From: JANNPJ01 sp965200525
GTDB taxonomy: Bacteria > Actinomycetota > Actinomycetes > Actinomycetales > Kineosporiaceae
Direction: 5' to 3'
Assembly: GCA_965200525.1 (NCBI GenBank)
Contig: OZ241368.1
Span: 2,542,001 to 2,606,000 of the forward strand
Length of the DNA stretch: 64,000 nucleotides
In this document: piece by piece, positions 1 through 8,548 of the stretch
Position numbering within the stretch: the first letter of the stretch is position 1
Layout: each line of letters opens with the position of its first letter
Made by a program: the position numbers and the translations under genes
The notes under the pieces: generated by a model
Databases searched by the model: none
Told to the model about the DNA's origin: nothing
What the model saw: the letters and a program-made list of their open reading frames with translations, nothing else

Positions 1-1475
1 AACAGGTCGGAGTTCAGCATCAGGTAGGAGCCGTCGCCGAGCATGGTGGTGACGACGCCGGCCGGGTGGGTGCGGGCCCGGGCGATCGAGGCCCCCCAGG
101 GACCGGCCAGCTCGTAGCCCATGCAGGAGAAGCCGTACTCCATGTCCATCGTCGCCCCGGAGGTCGGCCCGGCGGCGGTGACGTCGCGAGCCACCGTCCG
201 CCAGCCGCCGACCAGTTCGCCCGGCATGCCGCCGGAGGAGGTGAGCACGTAGTCGTCCTGCCCCGACGCGTCGTTGACCAGCCCGACCATCTGGGCGTAG
301 CTGAGCGCGCGGTCGGGGGCGACGCCGTCCCGGAGTTGGTCGATGTGCGCGTCCCAGCGGGCCCGCTCGGTGCCGGCGACGGCGCTCCAGGCCGGGTCGA
401 CCGTCCAGTCGCCCAGGCCGGCGGCGAGTTCGGTGAGCGACTCACGGGCGTCACCGACCACCGGGTGGCAGGCGTGCTTGACCGCGTCGAACCGGGCCGC
501 GTTGACGGCGATCAGCCGGGCCCCTTCGGCGAACACAGTCCAGGAGGCGGTGGTGAAGTCCTGCAGTCGGCTGCCCACGGCCAGGACGACGTCGGCCTGG
601 CCGGCCACGGTGTTGGCCGACGACGAGCCGATGATGCCGAGCGGCCCGGCGTGCAGCGGGTGGTCGTGCGGAACCAGGGTGCGCCCGGCCGGGGTCTCGA
701 CCAGTGGGATGCCGTGGGCCTCGGCCAACTCGATCGCGGCGGCACCGGCTCCCGAGTAGCGGGCGCCGCCGCCGAGCACCAGCAGGGGTCGACGGGCCGA
801 GCGCAGCAGCTCGACCGCCTCGGCCAGCGCCTGCCGGTCCGGGCGGGGCCGGGGGGTGCGGTTCAGCCGGGGCTCGAACATGGCGTCGGGGAAGTCGAAC
901 TCCTCGACCTGCACGTCCTGCGGCAGGGCCAGCACCACCGGTCCGGCATCGGCCGGATCGGTGAGCACCCGGATCACCTGGGGCAGGGTGGCGATCAGCT
1001 GCTCGGGCCGGGTGATCCGGTCGAAGTAGCGGCTGACCGGCCGGAACGCGTCGTTCACGGTGGTTGTCGGGTCGCCGTAGTGCTCCACCTGCTGCAGCAC
1101 CGGGTCGGGGGCCCGGCTGGTGAAGGTGTCACCGGGCAGCAGCAGCACCGGCAACCGGTTGGCGTGAGCCAGGCCGGCCGCGGTGACCATGTTCAGCGCC
1201 CCGGGCCCGACCGACGACGTCGCCACCATCACCTGCCGGCGGTCGGTCGCCTTGGCGTAGCCGACCGCGGCCAGGGCCATGCCCTGTTCGGTGTGCCCGC
1301 GCCAGGTCGGCAGCTGGTCGCGGACGTCGTGCAGCGCGGTGCCCAGGCCGAGCACGTTGCCGTGTCCGAAGATCCCGAAAACGCCGGCGAACAGCGGTAC
1401 CTCGGTGCCGTCCAGCAGTTCGGAGCGCTGGGCCAGCATCCACCGGACGAGCGCCTGGGCCGTGGTCAACCGCAT
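1..1475 (-). CDS. iolD: 3D-(3,5/4)-trihydroxycyclohexane-1,2-dione hydrolase IolD (3' part beyond window)
   Basis: ThDP-dependent ring-opening enzyme of inositol catabolism, converting the trihydroxycyclohexane-dione to 5-deoxy-glucuronate. About 491 residues are visible; the family is usually about 620-640, so the C-terminus lies off the left edge. The N-terminus has the cofactor-domain signature FGIFGHGNVLG and a long middle domain, and near the window edge the ThDP-binding pattern LGDGSYLMLNSD is readable. The ATG at 1473-1475 is preceded by AGGGAG with about 7 bases spacing. It is the last visible gene of the leftward inositol operon, 26 bases after iolB. The assignment rests on these motifs plus the iolB/iolC neighbours; other ThDP enzymes are unlikely in this context. 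Confidence 0.93.
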   Translation of the reverse strand, partial: MRLTTAQALVRWMLAQRSELLDGTEVPLFAGVFGIFGHGNVLGLGTALHDVRDQLPTWRGHTEQGMALAAVGYAKATDRRQVMVATSSVGPGALNMVTAAGLAHANRLPVLLLPGDTFTSRAPDPVLQQVEHYGDPTTTVNDAFRPVSRYFDRITRPEQLIATLPQVIRVLTDPADAGPVVLALPQDVQVEEFDFPDAMFEPRLNRTPRPRPDRQALAEAVELLRSARRPLLVLGGGARYSGAGAAAIELAEAHGIPLVETPAGRTLVPHDHPLHAGPLGIIGSSSANTVAGQADVVLAVGSRLQDFTTASWTVFAEGARLIAVNAARFDAVKHACHPVVGDARESLTELAAGLGDWTVDPAWSAVAGTERARWDAHIDQLRDGVAPDRALSYAQMVGLVNDASGQDDYVLTSSGGMPGELVGGWRTVARDVTAAGPTSGATMDMEYGFSCMGYELAGPWGASIARARTHPAGVVTTMLGDGSYLMLNSDL

Positions 1476-1501
1476 CGGTTTCTCCCTGGTCGAGAACGGA
1501 T

Positions 1502-2467
1502 CTACAGCGGGCTCGGTGCGCCGACCCGGCCGTCGGCCGAGGTCACCGGGCAGCGCGGGTCGAGGGGCGTGCCGGCCCAGGAGTCGCGGACCCAGGCGTG
1601 GGCCGGCTCGTCGCAGAAGGCCATGGTCCGGTCGGTCCCGGTGGCCGGGCCGGCCAGAACGTTGAGGTAATAGAGGTCGTAGCCGGGCGCGGCCACGCAG
1701 GGCCCGTGATAGCCGTACGGGATGCAGAACAGGTCGCCGTCCCGGATCTCGACCGTCTGATCCAGCTCGGCCAGGCCGGCCTTCGCGTGCTCGGGCCCGG
1801 TGAAGGTGCGGTGCAGGCCGAACCCTTCGCGGCTGGGGCTGACCTGGTCCGGACCGGCCACCTTGAAGAAGTAGATCTCCTCGTTCGGGGCCGGGCCGGG
1901 CTCGGTGACGTCGTGCTTGTGCGGTGGGTAGCTCGACCAGTTGCCGCCGGGCGTGATCAGCTCGCAGGCGATCAGCCGGTCGGCGTGGTCCCAGACCCCG
2001 GGCGAGCCGAAGTTGGTCACCTGGCGGGTGGCCGGCCCGGCCCCGCGGACCTCGACCGGCACCGCCTCGGCCGGGCCGTACCGGGCCGGCAGCCGGTTCT
2101 CGCACCGGGCCGACGGCAGAGCCACCTCGGCCCCGTTCGGGCTGGTCAGCCGGAGCACGCTGTCCCGCCCGGCGTAGACGAAGTCGCTGACCCGGGCGAA
2201 CACCGACTCCCGACCGGCCAGCTCGAACCGGGTCTCGGTGTCCGGGTCGGACACCTCCACGCTCAGCGGTCCGCCGGCCAGCGGCAGCACGAACACCTCG
2301 GACGGCCCGGTGGCGACCGTCCGCGGCACTCCCGGCTCGAGCTGGATCACCTGCAGACCGGCGTAGGTCCAGCCGGCCTGTTCCGGAGTCAGGAACACGA
2401 CATCGCCCTGGTCCGGGCCGGTCTGGCTCAGCCACGGCCGCAGCAGCGGCGGGTCGTCAGTCGCCAC
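1502..2467 (-). CDS. iolB: 5-deoxy-glucuronate isomerase IolB
   Basis: Cupin-fold isomerase converting 5-deoxy-D-glucuronate to 2-deoxy-5-keto-gluconate in the cytosol. The 321-residue product has the IolB metal-site segment GGNWSSYPPHKHD around residues 173-185 followed by EEIYFF and a second cupin domain with PYGYHGPCVAAPGYDLYYLN, typical of the family. The start is a GTG that overlaps the 3' end of the upstream aldolase gene by 11 bases, so translation is probably coupled. It lies directly before iolD in the leftward operon. Length and motif content match the family, so the call is secure. Confidence 0.95.
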   Translation of the reverse strand: MATDDPPLLRPWLSQTGPDQGDVVFLTPEQAGWTYAGLQVIQLEPGVPRTVATGPSEVFVLPLAGGPLSVEVSDPDTETRFELAGRESVFARVSDFVYAGRDSVLRLTSPNGAEVALPSARCENRLPARYGPAEAVPVEVRGAGPATRQVTNFGSPGVWDHADRLIACELITPGGNWSSYPPHKHDVTEPGPAPNEEIYFFKVAGPDQVSPSREGFGLHRTFTGPEHAKAGLAELDQTVEIRDGDLFCIPYGYHGPCVAAPGYDLYYLNVLAGPATGTDRTMAFCDEPAHAWVRDSWAGTPLDPRCPVTSADGRVGAPSPL

Positions 2468-3446
2468 GGGTGGCTCCGGCCGGGGCGGCGCCGGGTTTGG
2501 CCGCCCGCAGGAGCTTCGCCGCGGCGTCGACGGCGGTGTGGACGTCGCCGTCCGGCGGGTAGAGCAGGGCCCGCCCGACCACCAGCCCGCGTGCGGTGGA
2601 CTGGGTCAGGCTGCGCCCCCAGGAGACCAGGTCGGCCGCCGGGTCGGCGCTGGGCACCCCGCCCAGGACGACGCAGGGCAGGGTGGTCGACGAGAGCACG
2701 GTCTCGGGATCGTCGCAGGCCGGCAGCTTGAGCCAGGTGTGGGCGCTGGTGGTGCCCAGGGCCGAGGCCACGGTCACGGCCCGGGCCAGGGACGCCGAGT
2801 CCCGCTGCAGCACGAGGGTGCCCTCGGCGTTGTGGGCGTAGGGCAGCGGCTCGACCATGGCCATCAGCCGGTGACGGGCCAGATCGGTGACCGCGTCGGC
2901 GCAGGCCTTGAGCGTGGGCACGGTGTTCGGGTCGTCGTCGACCAGGCGCAGCAGCATCTTGCCGCCCTCCAGCCGGGCGGCCGCGATACCGGTGGCGTCG
3001 TAGCCGGTGAACCGGTCGTCGATCTCCCAGCCGGCGCCGGCCAGGCCACCGCGGTTCATCGAGCCGATCACCACCTTGTTCTCCAGCGCGCCGAGCAGCA
3101 GCAGCTCCTCGACCACGTCGGGCGAGCCGAGCAGGCCGTCGACGTCGGGGTGGGCCAGGGCGATCAGCAACCGGTCGAGCAGGCTGCGGCGATCGGCCAT
3201 CGCCATCGGATCGCCGCCGGTGCCGAGCGCACCTCGAGCCGGGTGATCGGCCGCGACCAGGAACAGCGTGCCCCGCTCGGACACCAGCCGGCGAGGCCGG
3301 TGCCGGGAGGCGTAGGCGTCCTGGATCGCCTCCGGATGCAGGGCTCTGGTCTCCAGCAGGGAGGCCCACTGCTGGTCGGTGATCGGCCGCCGAGACGGCG
3401 GGGCCGCGGCCTGAGCCGAGGCGGGGGTGGAGGAAAGCGTGGTCAT
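2457..3446 (-). CDS. Cgl0159-like (beta/alpha)8 aldolase, probable IolJ function
   Basis: A 329-residue TIM-barrel protein of the type found in actinobacterial inositol clusters (Corynebacterium Cgl0159 group), likely cleaving 6-phospho-5-dehydro-2-deoxy-gluconate to dihydroxyacetone phosphate and malonate semialdehyde, the step done by IolJ in Bacillus. Visible are LFLVAADHPARGALG (strand 1), VVIGSMNRGGLAGAGWEIDD and, near the C-terminus, PCVVLGGVPSADP. It overlaps the iolC stop by four bases (ATGA) and iolB by 11, so it is embedded in the operon. The biochemical role is inferred from position and from the absence of another aldolase; the family membership is the surer part. Confidence 0.8.
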   Translation of the reverse strand: MTTLSSTPASAQAAAPPSRRPITDQQWASLLETRALHPEAIQDAYASRHRPRRLVSERGTLFLVAADHPARGALGTGGDPMAMADRRSLLDRLLIALAHPDVDGLLGSPDVVEELLLLGALENKVVIGSMNRGGLAGAGWEIDDRFTGYDATGIAAARLEGGKMLLRLVDDDPNTVPTLKACADAVTDLARHRLMAMVEPLPYAHNAEGTLVLQRDSASLARAVTVASALGTTSAHTWLKLPACDDPETVLSSTTLPCVVLGGVPSADPAADLVSWGRSLTQSTARGLVVGRALLYPPDGDVHTAVDAAAKLLRAAKPGAAPAGATRGD

Positions 3447-4408
3447 CGGCTTGCTCCCAGTGCGTTGTCCAGTTCAGCGATGGTGGGCATGGCATCGGCA
3501 CAGGCCAGCCGCGAGGCGACGATCGCGCCGGCGGCGTTGGCGTACCGGGCGCAGCGCTCGGGTGGCCAGCCGCTGAGCAGCCCGTGCACCAGCGCCCCTC
3601 CGAAGGCGTCGCCCGCACCCAGCCCGCAGACGACGTCCACCGGGGTCGGCGGCACCGTGATCATGCCTTCCGCGGTCGCCACCAGGACGCCCTCGGCCCC
3701 CTTCTTGACCAGCGCCAACTCGACGCCAGCAGCCAGCAGGCGCCGAGCCGCGGTCTCCGGATCGCGGGTTCCGACCGCGACCTCGACCTCGTCCCGATTA
3801 CCGACAGCAACGGTCGCATGCTCCAGCAGCGTCGTGTACTCGCGACGCGCGTCCTCGGGGCTCGGCCAGAACATGGGCCGCCAGTCCAGGTCGAGAACGG
3901 TCCACCGGCCGCTGCCCGGTTCGGGCCGGCCGCGGTGCTCGAGCATGGCGTGATGGGTGGACCGGGACGGCTCGACCGACACCCCGGTGCCGGTGACCCA
4001 GAAGACCGGGACGTCGCGGACGTCGTCCCAGGGCACGTCGTCCTTGGTCAGGGTCAGGTCGGGGGCGGTCGGCAGCCGGTAGAAGAGCAGCGGCGGGTCC
4101 TCGGCCGGGTCGAGGGCGCAGAACACCACCGGGGTGAGCAGGTCGGCGGCCGTGCCGACGAAGCGTGGATCCACGTGGAACGAGCCGAGCGCGGTTCGGA
4201 TGTAGTCGCCGAAGCCGTCCGGCCCGACCTTGGTCAGGACGGCGGTGCGCCGCCCGAGCCGGGCCGCCCCGACGGCGACGTTGGTGGCGGTGCCGCCGAG
4301 CGACTTGGCGAACGTCGTCACCTCGGCCAGCGGCACCCCGGACTGCTGCGGGTAGAGGTCGACCCCGACCCGGCCCACGGTGAGCAGTTCCAGCGACGAC
4401 TCGCTCAT
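3443..4408 (-). CDS. iolC: 5-dehydro-2-deoxygluconokinase IolC
   Basis: PfkB/ribokinase-family sugar kinase phosphorylating 2-deoxy-5-keto-gluconate at the expense of ATP. The 321-residue protein starts with LLTVGRVGVDLYPQQ, has the substrate segment SLGGTATNVAVGAARLG near residue 35-50, and the catalytic anion-hole motif GLGAGDAFGGALVHGL near residue 265, all hallmarks of IolC. It overlaps its upstream and downstream neighbours by ATGA, so the genes are translationally coupled. The position between two dehydrogenase/aldolase genes of the inositol operon supports IolC over a generic ribokinase. Confidence 0.93.
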   Translation of the reverse strand: MSESSLELLTVGRVGVDLYPQQSGVPLAEVTTFAKSLGGTATNVAVGAARLGRRTAVLTKVGPDGFGDYIRTALGSFHVDPRFVGTAADLLTPVVFCALDPAEDPPLLFYRLPTAPDLTLTKDDVPWDDVRDVPVFWVTGTGVSVEPSRSTHHAMLEHRGRPEPGSGRWTVLDLDWRPMFWPSPEDARREYTTLLEHATVAVGNRDEVEVAVGTRDPETAARRLLAAGVELALVKKGAEGVLVATAEGMITVPPTPVDVVCGLGAGDAFGGALVHGLLSGWPPERCARYANAAGAIVASRLACADAMPTIAELDNALGASR

Positions 4409-5613
4409 CGGGTCACCTGCGTTTCGCCACCGAGCCGGGCCGGGACGACGTCGGTCCAGCTCCCGGTCTGCCAGGAGGTGATCAGGGCAGCCTGGACGGC
4501 GGCGAAGTCGGCCGCCTCGGCCAGCCCCGGGGCGAACGGCGATCCGGTGCCGAGGGCCTGGAGGAATTCGTGGTCCTCGATCGCGACCAGGTCCTCGAAC
4601 CCGATCCCGTTGGCGCTGCCGGGCACGAACCGGCCGTGGTAAGGGAACCGGTCACCGCCGAGCACGGTGGTCCAGCCGGAGCTGCGGGCCAGCAGGTCGT
4701 CGCCGGTCGACAGCCGGTACACCTGGAGCTCGTTCATGGTCTCCAGGTTCCAGGCCAGCGCGCCCTCGGTGCCGTAGACCTCGAACGCGTTCTGCGACTC
4801 CGGCCCGACCACGGCCCGGGACGACTCGAAGGTCGCCGTCACGCCGTCCGGGAACTCACCGAGCAGGCTGACGAAGTCCTCGTTGGTCACCTCACCGGTC
4901 GGGTCCTCGGGCCGGCCCCGGCCGTAGTGGCTGGCCGCGCCGGTGGCCAGCGGGCGGTGCGTGATCGTGGTGCTGCGGGTGCCGACCAGCCGCTGCAGGG
5001 TGCCGCCGAGCAGGAAGTGGGCCAGGTCGACCGAATGGCTGAGCAGGTCGGACGACGTGCCGTAACCGCCCTCCTCGAGCCGGAACCGCCACGACAGCAG
5101 GCCCATCGGGTCGCTGCCGTACATCGAGAAGAACCGGCCCCGGTAGTGCGTGATCCGGCCCAGCGCGCCGGAGGCGATCAGCTCGCGGGCGTGCTGCACC
5201 AGCGGCGCCCAGCGGTAGTTGTAGCCGACCCCGGTGAGCACCCCGGCGGCGTCGGTGGCCGCCCGGGCCCGGGCCACGTCCTCGGGCCGGCCGCCGACCG
5301 GCTTCTCGCAGAACACCGCCTTGCCCGCGGCCGCGGCCGCCTCGACCATCTCGACGTGCATCATGTTCGGCGCGGTGACCCAGACCGCGTCGACGTCGGG
5401 AGCCTCGACCGCGGCTCGCCAGTCGACCTCGGCCCGGTCAAAACCCCAGTCGCGAACGGCCTGTTCGCGCCGTCCGGCATCGACGTCGGCACAGACGACC
5501 AGGCGGGGCTGGTAGGCCCGGTCGGGGAAGTGGGTGGGCAGCCGGCGGGCTGAGCGGGCGTGGGCCTGGCCCATCCAGCCGAAGCCGAGCACGGCCAGCC
5601 CGATCGGCTTCAC
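4405..5613 (-). CDS. Gfo/Idh/MocA family oxidoreductase, second inositol-type dehydrogenase
   Basis: NAD(P)-dependent sugar/inositol dehydrogenase of 402 residues. The Rossmann start LAVLGFGWMGQAHARSARRL, the EKP motif in VFCEKPVGG (about residue 100) and the C-terminal half typical of Gfo/Idh/MocA proteins are visible. I chose the GTG at 5611-5613 because it forms GTGA with the upstream gene's stop and follows GAGAAG at SD distance; the open frame continues upstream but that part is the shadow of the neighbouring gene. It may act on scyllo- or chiro-inositol, or on a glycoside, beside the IolG at 6568-7572; substrate cannot be told from sequence. Confidence 0.85.
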   Translation of the reverse strand: MKPIGLAVLGFGWMGQAHARSARRLPTHFPDRAYQPRLVVCADVDAGRREQAVRDWGFDRAEVDWRAAVEAPDVDAVWVTAPNMMHVEMVEAAAAAGKAVFCEKPVGGRPEDVARARAATDAAGVLTGVGYNYRWAPLVQHARELIASGALGRITHYRGRFFSMYGSDPMGLLSWRFRLEEGGYGTSSDLLSHSVDLAHFLLGGTLQRLVGTRSTTITHRPLATGAASHYGRGRPEDPTGEVTNEDFVSLLGEFPDGVTATFESSRAVVGPESQNAFEVYGTEGALAWNLETMNELQVYRLSTGDDLLARSSGWTTVLGGDRFPYHGRFVPGSANGIGFEDLVAIEDHEFLQALGTGSPFAPGLAEAADFAAVQAALITSWQTGSWTDVVPARLGGETQVTR

Positions 5614-6497
5614 GCCGACCACTTCTCGGTGTACTGCTGGATCTGCTGCAGCATGAACCGGCTCGAATCGGCGGCTCGTTCCTCCCAGGCGAAGACACAC
5701 GCGGTCATGATCGGCTCCGGTCCGGTCGCGGTGGCGGCCCGGCCGAAGTCGAGCCGGCCGAGGGTGCCGAAGAACTCGTCCCAGTTCACCTCGCCCTGGC
5801 CGATGTCGAGGTGCTGGTGGATCCGCACGGTCGAGCCGGGCGGGTTGACGATGTAGCGCAGGCCGGAGGAGCCGAGGTGGTTGAACGAGTCGGCCACGTG
5901 GACCTGGGTCAGCAGGTCGCCGGCGTACTCCATCACGCCGGCGATGTCGCCGCCCATGTGGAAGGTGTGCGGGGCGCAGTAGAGAAAGCTGACGAACGAC
6001 GAGTCGATGCCGCGGACCAGGTCCACCGCGGCGAGGCCGTCCTCGCAGAAGTCGTCCGGGTGCGGTTCCAGCACCAGTCGGACCCCTTCGGCCTCGAACA
6101 CCGGCAGCAGCTCTTCCATCGAGCGCCAGAACTGCGACTCGCTGCGTGCGGCCTGCTCGGGCCGGCCGTTGAACTCGGAGTTCATCACCGAGCAGCCCAG
6201 ATCGACGGTGATCTGGATGGCCCGCTTCCAGTACCGGACCGCGGCCTGGCGCTCGTCCTCGTCCGGCCCCGACCACCGGTAGAGGGGCAGCACCGAGGCC
6301 ACCTCGACCCCGGCGGCGTCCAGCGCCTGCTTGAAGCCGGTGATCTTGGCCTTGTCGGCCCGCGGGTGCAGGAAGAACGGCATGAAGTCGTCCCGGGGCG
6401 AGAGCTCGATGTGCTGGTAGCCGAGATCAGCGACCAGGCCGGGCAGTTCGGTCAGCGGCGTGCCGCGGAACATGTAGGGGTCGAGGGCGATCTTCAC
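5610..6497 (-). CDS. Sugar phosphate isomerase/epimerase, IolH/IolI-like
   Basis: AP-endonuclease-2-type TIM barrel protein of 295 residues. Visible features are the first strand KIALDPYMFRGTPL, LGYQHIELSPRDDF, the metal-ligand strand RLVLEPHPDD and HVADSFNHLGSSG, and a late VNWDEFFGTL that is usual at the end of this fold. The start is a GTG at 6495-6497 with GAGAGGAAAAG just upstream; its stop overlaps the next gene. In actinobacterial inositol clusters this protein is often labelled IolH. It could epimerise inososes (IolI role) or process other inositol isomers; its exact reaction is unproven. Confidence 0.8.
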   Translation of the reverse strand: MKIALDPYMFRGTPLTELPGLVADLGYQHIELSPRDDFMPFFLHPRADKAKITGFKQALDAAGVEVASVLPLYRWSGPDEDERQAAVRYWKRAIQITVDLGCSVMNSEFNGRPEQAARSESQFWRSMEELLPVFEAEGVRLVLEPHPDDFCEDGLAAVDLVRGIDSSFVSFLYCAPHTFHMGGDIAGVMEYAGDLLTQVHVADSFNHLGSSGLRYIVNPPGSTVRIHQHLDIGQGEVNWDEFFGTLGRLDFGRAATATGPEPIMTACVFAWEERAADSSRFMLQQIQQYTEKWSA

Positions 6498-6567
6498 GAA
6501 ACTTTTCCTCTCGCCAGAGCTTTCATCAAGGCCACACCCGGGCCGGCGACCGATGTCGTGGGGCTGC

Positions 6568-7572
6568 TCACCGGTAGAGCTCCGGCTTCGCCACCAGCTT
6601 GACCTGGGCTTTCTCGCCCGAGCCCATGGCCTCCAGGGCGGCGTCGGAGACCGTGGCCGCCGCGTAGCCGTCCCAGGAGCTCGGCCCGGCCGTGGTGCCG
6701 GCCGCGACGTTGTCGATCCATTCCTGGAACTCCACGTCGTAGGCCTGCAAAAAGCGCTCCCGCCAGTCGGCCGGCACCGGGCCGCTGACCGTGCCGGCCC
6801 GCCGGACGGTGACCGCGCTGAGGTCGCCGAGCGCGGCCGTGCCGTCCTCACCGACGACCTCACCGCGGATGTCGTAGCCGTAGCGGATGTTCACCGACAC
6901 CTCGACGTCGACGATCACCCCGCTCTCGGTCTCGAACAGCAGGATCAGTGGATCCTGCAGGTCACCGCCGTGCCGGCTGGGGCGTGGGGTGAGCACGGTG
7001 GTGGCCGTGATCTCCTCGCCGAGCAGCCAGCGGATCATGTCGATCTCGTGGACGGCGGTGTCGGTGATCGCCATCGCCTTCGTGTAGTGGCCGGGCACGG
7101 AAGGGTTGCGGTGGGCGCAGTGCACGATCAGCGGGGCGCCGATGTCACCGGAGTCGACGACGTCCTTGAGCGCCCGGTAGCCGGCGTCGTACCGGCGCAT
7201 GTAGCCGACCTGCACCAGCCTGCGCCCGGCCGCGACCTCGGCGTCGATGATCCGCAGGCAGGCCTCCTGGGTCTCGGCCAGCGGCTTCTCGCAGAACACC
7301 GGTTTGCCGGCCGCGATCGAGGCCAGCACGTATTCCTCGTGGGTCGGCCCCCACGAGGTGACCAGGACGGCGTCCACCTGCTCGTCGGCGATCACCTCCT
7401 GGCCGGTGGCGTGCACCCGGGCGCCGGGCACCCGGTCGGCGACCTCCTGGGCCCGGGCCGGGTCGACGTCGGTCACCGCGACCACGCTGCACCCGGCCAG
7501 CACCTGGGTGAGCCGGCGGACGTGGTCCTGCCCGATCATCCCGACGCCGATCACACCGACACGAACTGTCAT
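6568..7572 (-). CDS. iolG: Inositol 2-dehydrogenase IolG
   Basis: Gfo/Idh/MocA-family NAD-dependent oxidoreductase of 334 residues, expected to oxidise myo-inositol to scyllo-inosose, the first catabolic step. It begins VRVGVIGVGMIGQDHVRRL (Rossmann glycine motif), has VFCEKPLAET (EKP motif) near residue 95, and DTAVHEIDMIRWLLGEE near residue 175, which carries the catalytic Asp-x3-His pattern of inositol dehydrogenases. The ATG at 7570-7572 follows GAGGAGCTGACC, a strong SD. Of the two dehydrogenases in the operon, this one is the better match for myo-inositol dehydrogenase by its length and catalytic segment. Confidence 0.9.
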   Translation of the reverse strand: MTVRVGVIGVGMIGQDHVRRLTQVLAGCSVVAVTDVDPARAQEVADRVPGARVHATGQEVIADEQVDAVLVTSWGPTHEEYVLASIAAGKPVFCEKPLAETQEACLRIIDAEVAAGRRLVQVGYMRRYDAGYRALKDVVDSGDIGAPLIVHCAHRNPSVPGHYTKAMAITDTAVHEIDMIRWLLGEEITATTVLTPRPSRHGGDLQDPLILLFETESGVIVDVEVSVNIRYGYDIRGEVVGEDGTAALGDLSAVTVRRAGTVSGPVPADWRERFLQAYDVEFQEWIDNVAAGTTAGPSSWDGYAAATVSDAALEAMGSGEKAQVKLVAKPELYR

Positions 7573-7615
7573 GGTCAGCTCCTCATGAATCGATACAAGT
7601 GGGCAGTGCGGCCGG

Positions 7616-8548
7616 TCAGGAACCGATGCCGGTGCCGCGCAGGTAGTCGCGGGTGCGCGCGGCGATCGGCTTCGGCTTGTCGAACTCGACCGGGTACAGG
7701 TCCTGTTCGACGACGACGAACAGCTCGGCATCCAGCTCCGAGAGCGCCGCCACCACCGATGGAATGTCCGGAAGTCCGTGCGGGGGCTCGCAACTGGCCC
7801 CGAGCGCGACCGCCTGACCGAAGGCCAGGTTCTCGGCCTCGGCCTTCTCGACGATCGCCGGGTCCATCTGCTTGATGTGCACGTAGCCGATCCGGTCCGG
7901 GTACTTGCGGATGATCTCGACGCTGTCGGCCCGGCGGTAGGCCAGGTGACCGGTGTCCAGGCAGAGCGACACGAAGGCCGGGTCGGTCTCCTCCAGGAAG
8001 CGCTCGGTCTGGGCCTGGGTCTCGACGTGACTGTCGGCGTGCGGGTGGAACTGCAACCGCACGTCGTACTCCTCGGCCAGGATCCGGCCCAGCTCGTCGG
8101 TCGAGCGGACCAGCGTGCGCCACTCGTCGGCGGTGAGCTGGGCCGGCTCGAGGTAGGCGCCGGTCACGTCGTCCCGGTAGCCCGGCACCGGAACGAAGAT
8201 CAGGTGCTTGGCCCCGACCGCCCGGGTCAGCTCGGCCACCTTGCGGGACTGGGCCACGATCGCCGCGAAGTCGTCAGTCCGGTGCAGCCCCGAGAGGCCG
8301 TGCATGGTGCCGCCGGCGACCTTGAGCCCGCGCGAGCCGAGCTCGTCTTTGAGCTGCTCCGGATCGGTCGGCAGGTAGCCGTACGGCCCCAGCTCCAGCC
8401 ATTCGTAGCCGACCCCGGCCAGCTCGTCGAGGAAGCGCGACCACGGGGTCTGGCGCGGGTCGTCAGCGAACCACACCCCCCACGAGTCCGGGCAGCTGCC
8501 CAGCAGCAGCCGCCGCGGAGAACCCTCTTCGGTGGAACCGAGGCTCAC
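7616..8548 (-). CDS. iolE: IolE-like inosose dehydratase / TIM-barrel isomerase
   Basis: Protein of 310 residues with the family opening CPDSWGVWFADDP, ELGPYGYLPTDP, the metal strand RLQFHPHADSHVET and the glutamate strand VSLCLDTGHLAYR, matching the MocC/IolE group that dehydrates scyllo-inosose. The GTG at 8546-8548 overlaps the upstream ATPase stop (GTGA) and sits behind GGGAGGACTGGC, so this start is clear although the open frame runs further. The pathway needs a dehydratase between IolG and IolD and this is the best candidate in the cluster; the second TIM-barrel protein at 5610-6497 is the alternative. Confidence 0.82.
   Translation of the reverse strand: MSLGSTEEGSPRRLLLGSCPDSWGVWFADDPRQTPWSRFLDELAGVGYEWLELGPYGYLPTDPEQLKDELGSRGLKVAGGTMHGLSGLHRTDDFAAIVAQSRKVAELTRAVGAKHLIFVPVPGYRDDVTGAYLEPAQLTADEWRTLVRSTDELGRILAEEYDVRLQFHPHADSHVETQAQTERFLEETDPAFVSLCLDTGHLAYRRADSVEIIRKYPDRIGYVHIKQMDPAIVEKAEAENLAFGQAVALGASCEPPHGLPDIPSVVAALSELDAELFVVVEQDLYPVEFDKPKPIAARTRDYLRGTGIGS

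Noticed and set aside
66..1670. A 534-codon rightward open frame opposite iolD/iolB
   Set aside because: Shadow; iolD is clear on the minus strand and simply runs off the left edge.
4165..4383. Many short Arg/Pro/Gly-rich open frames throughout
   Set aside because: Shadows in other frames of well-supported genes.
5614..6276. Upstream extension of the second Gfo/Idh dehydrogenase frame
   Set aside because: It overlaps the IolH-like gene; the GTGA junction and SD at 5613 mark the true start.
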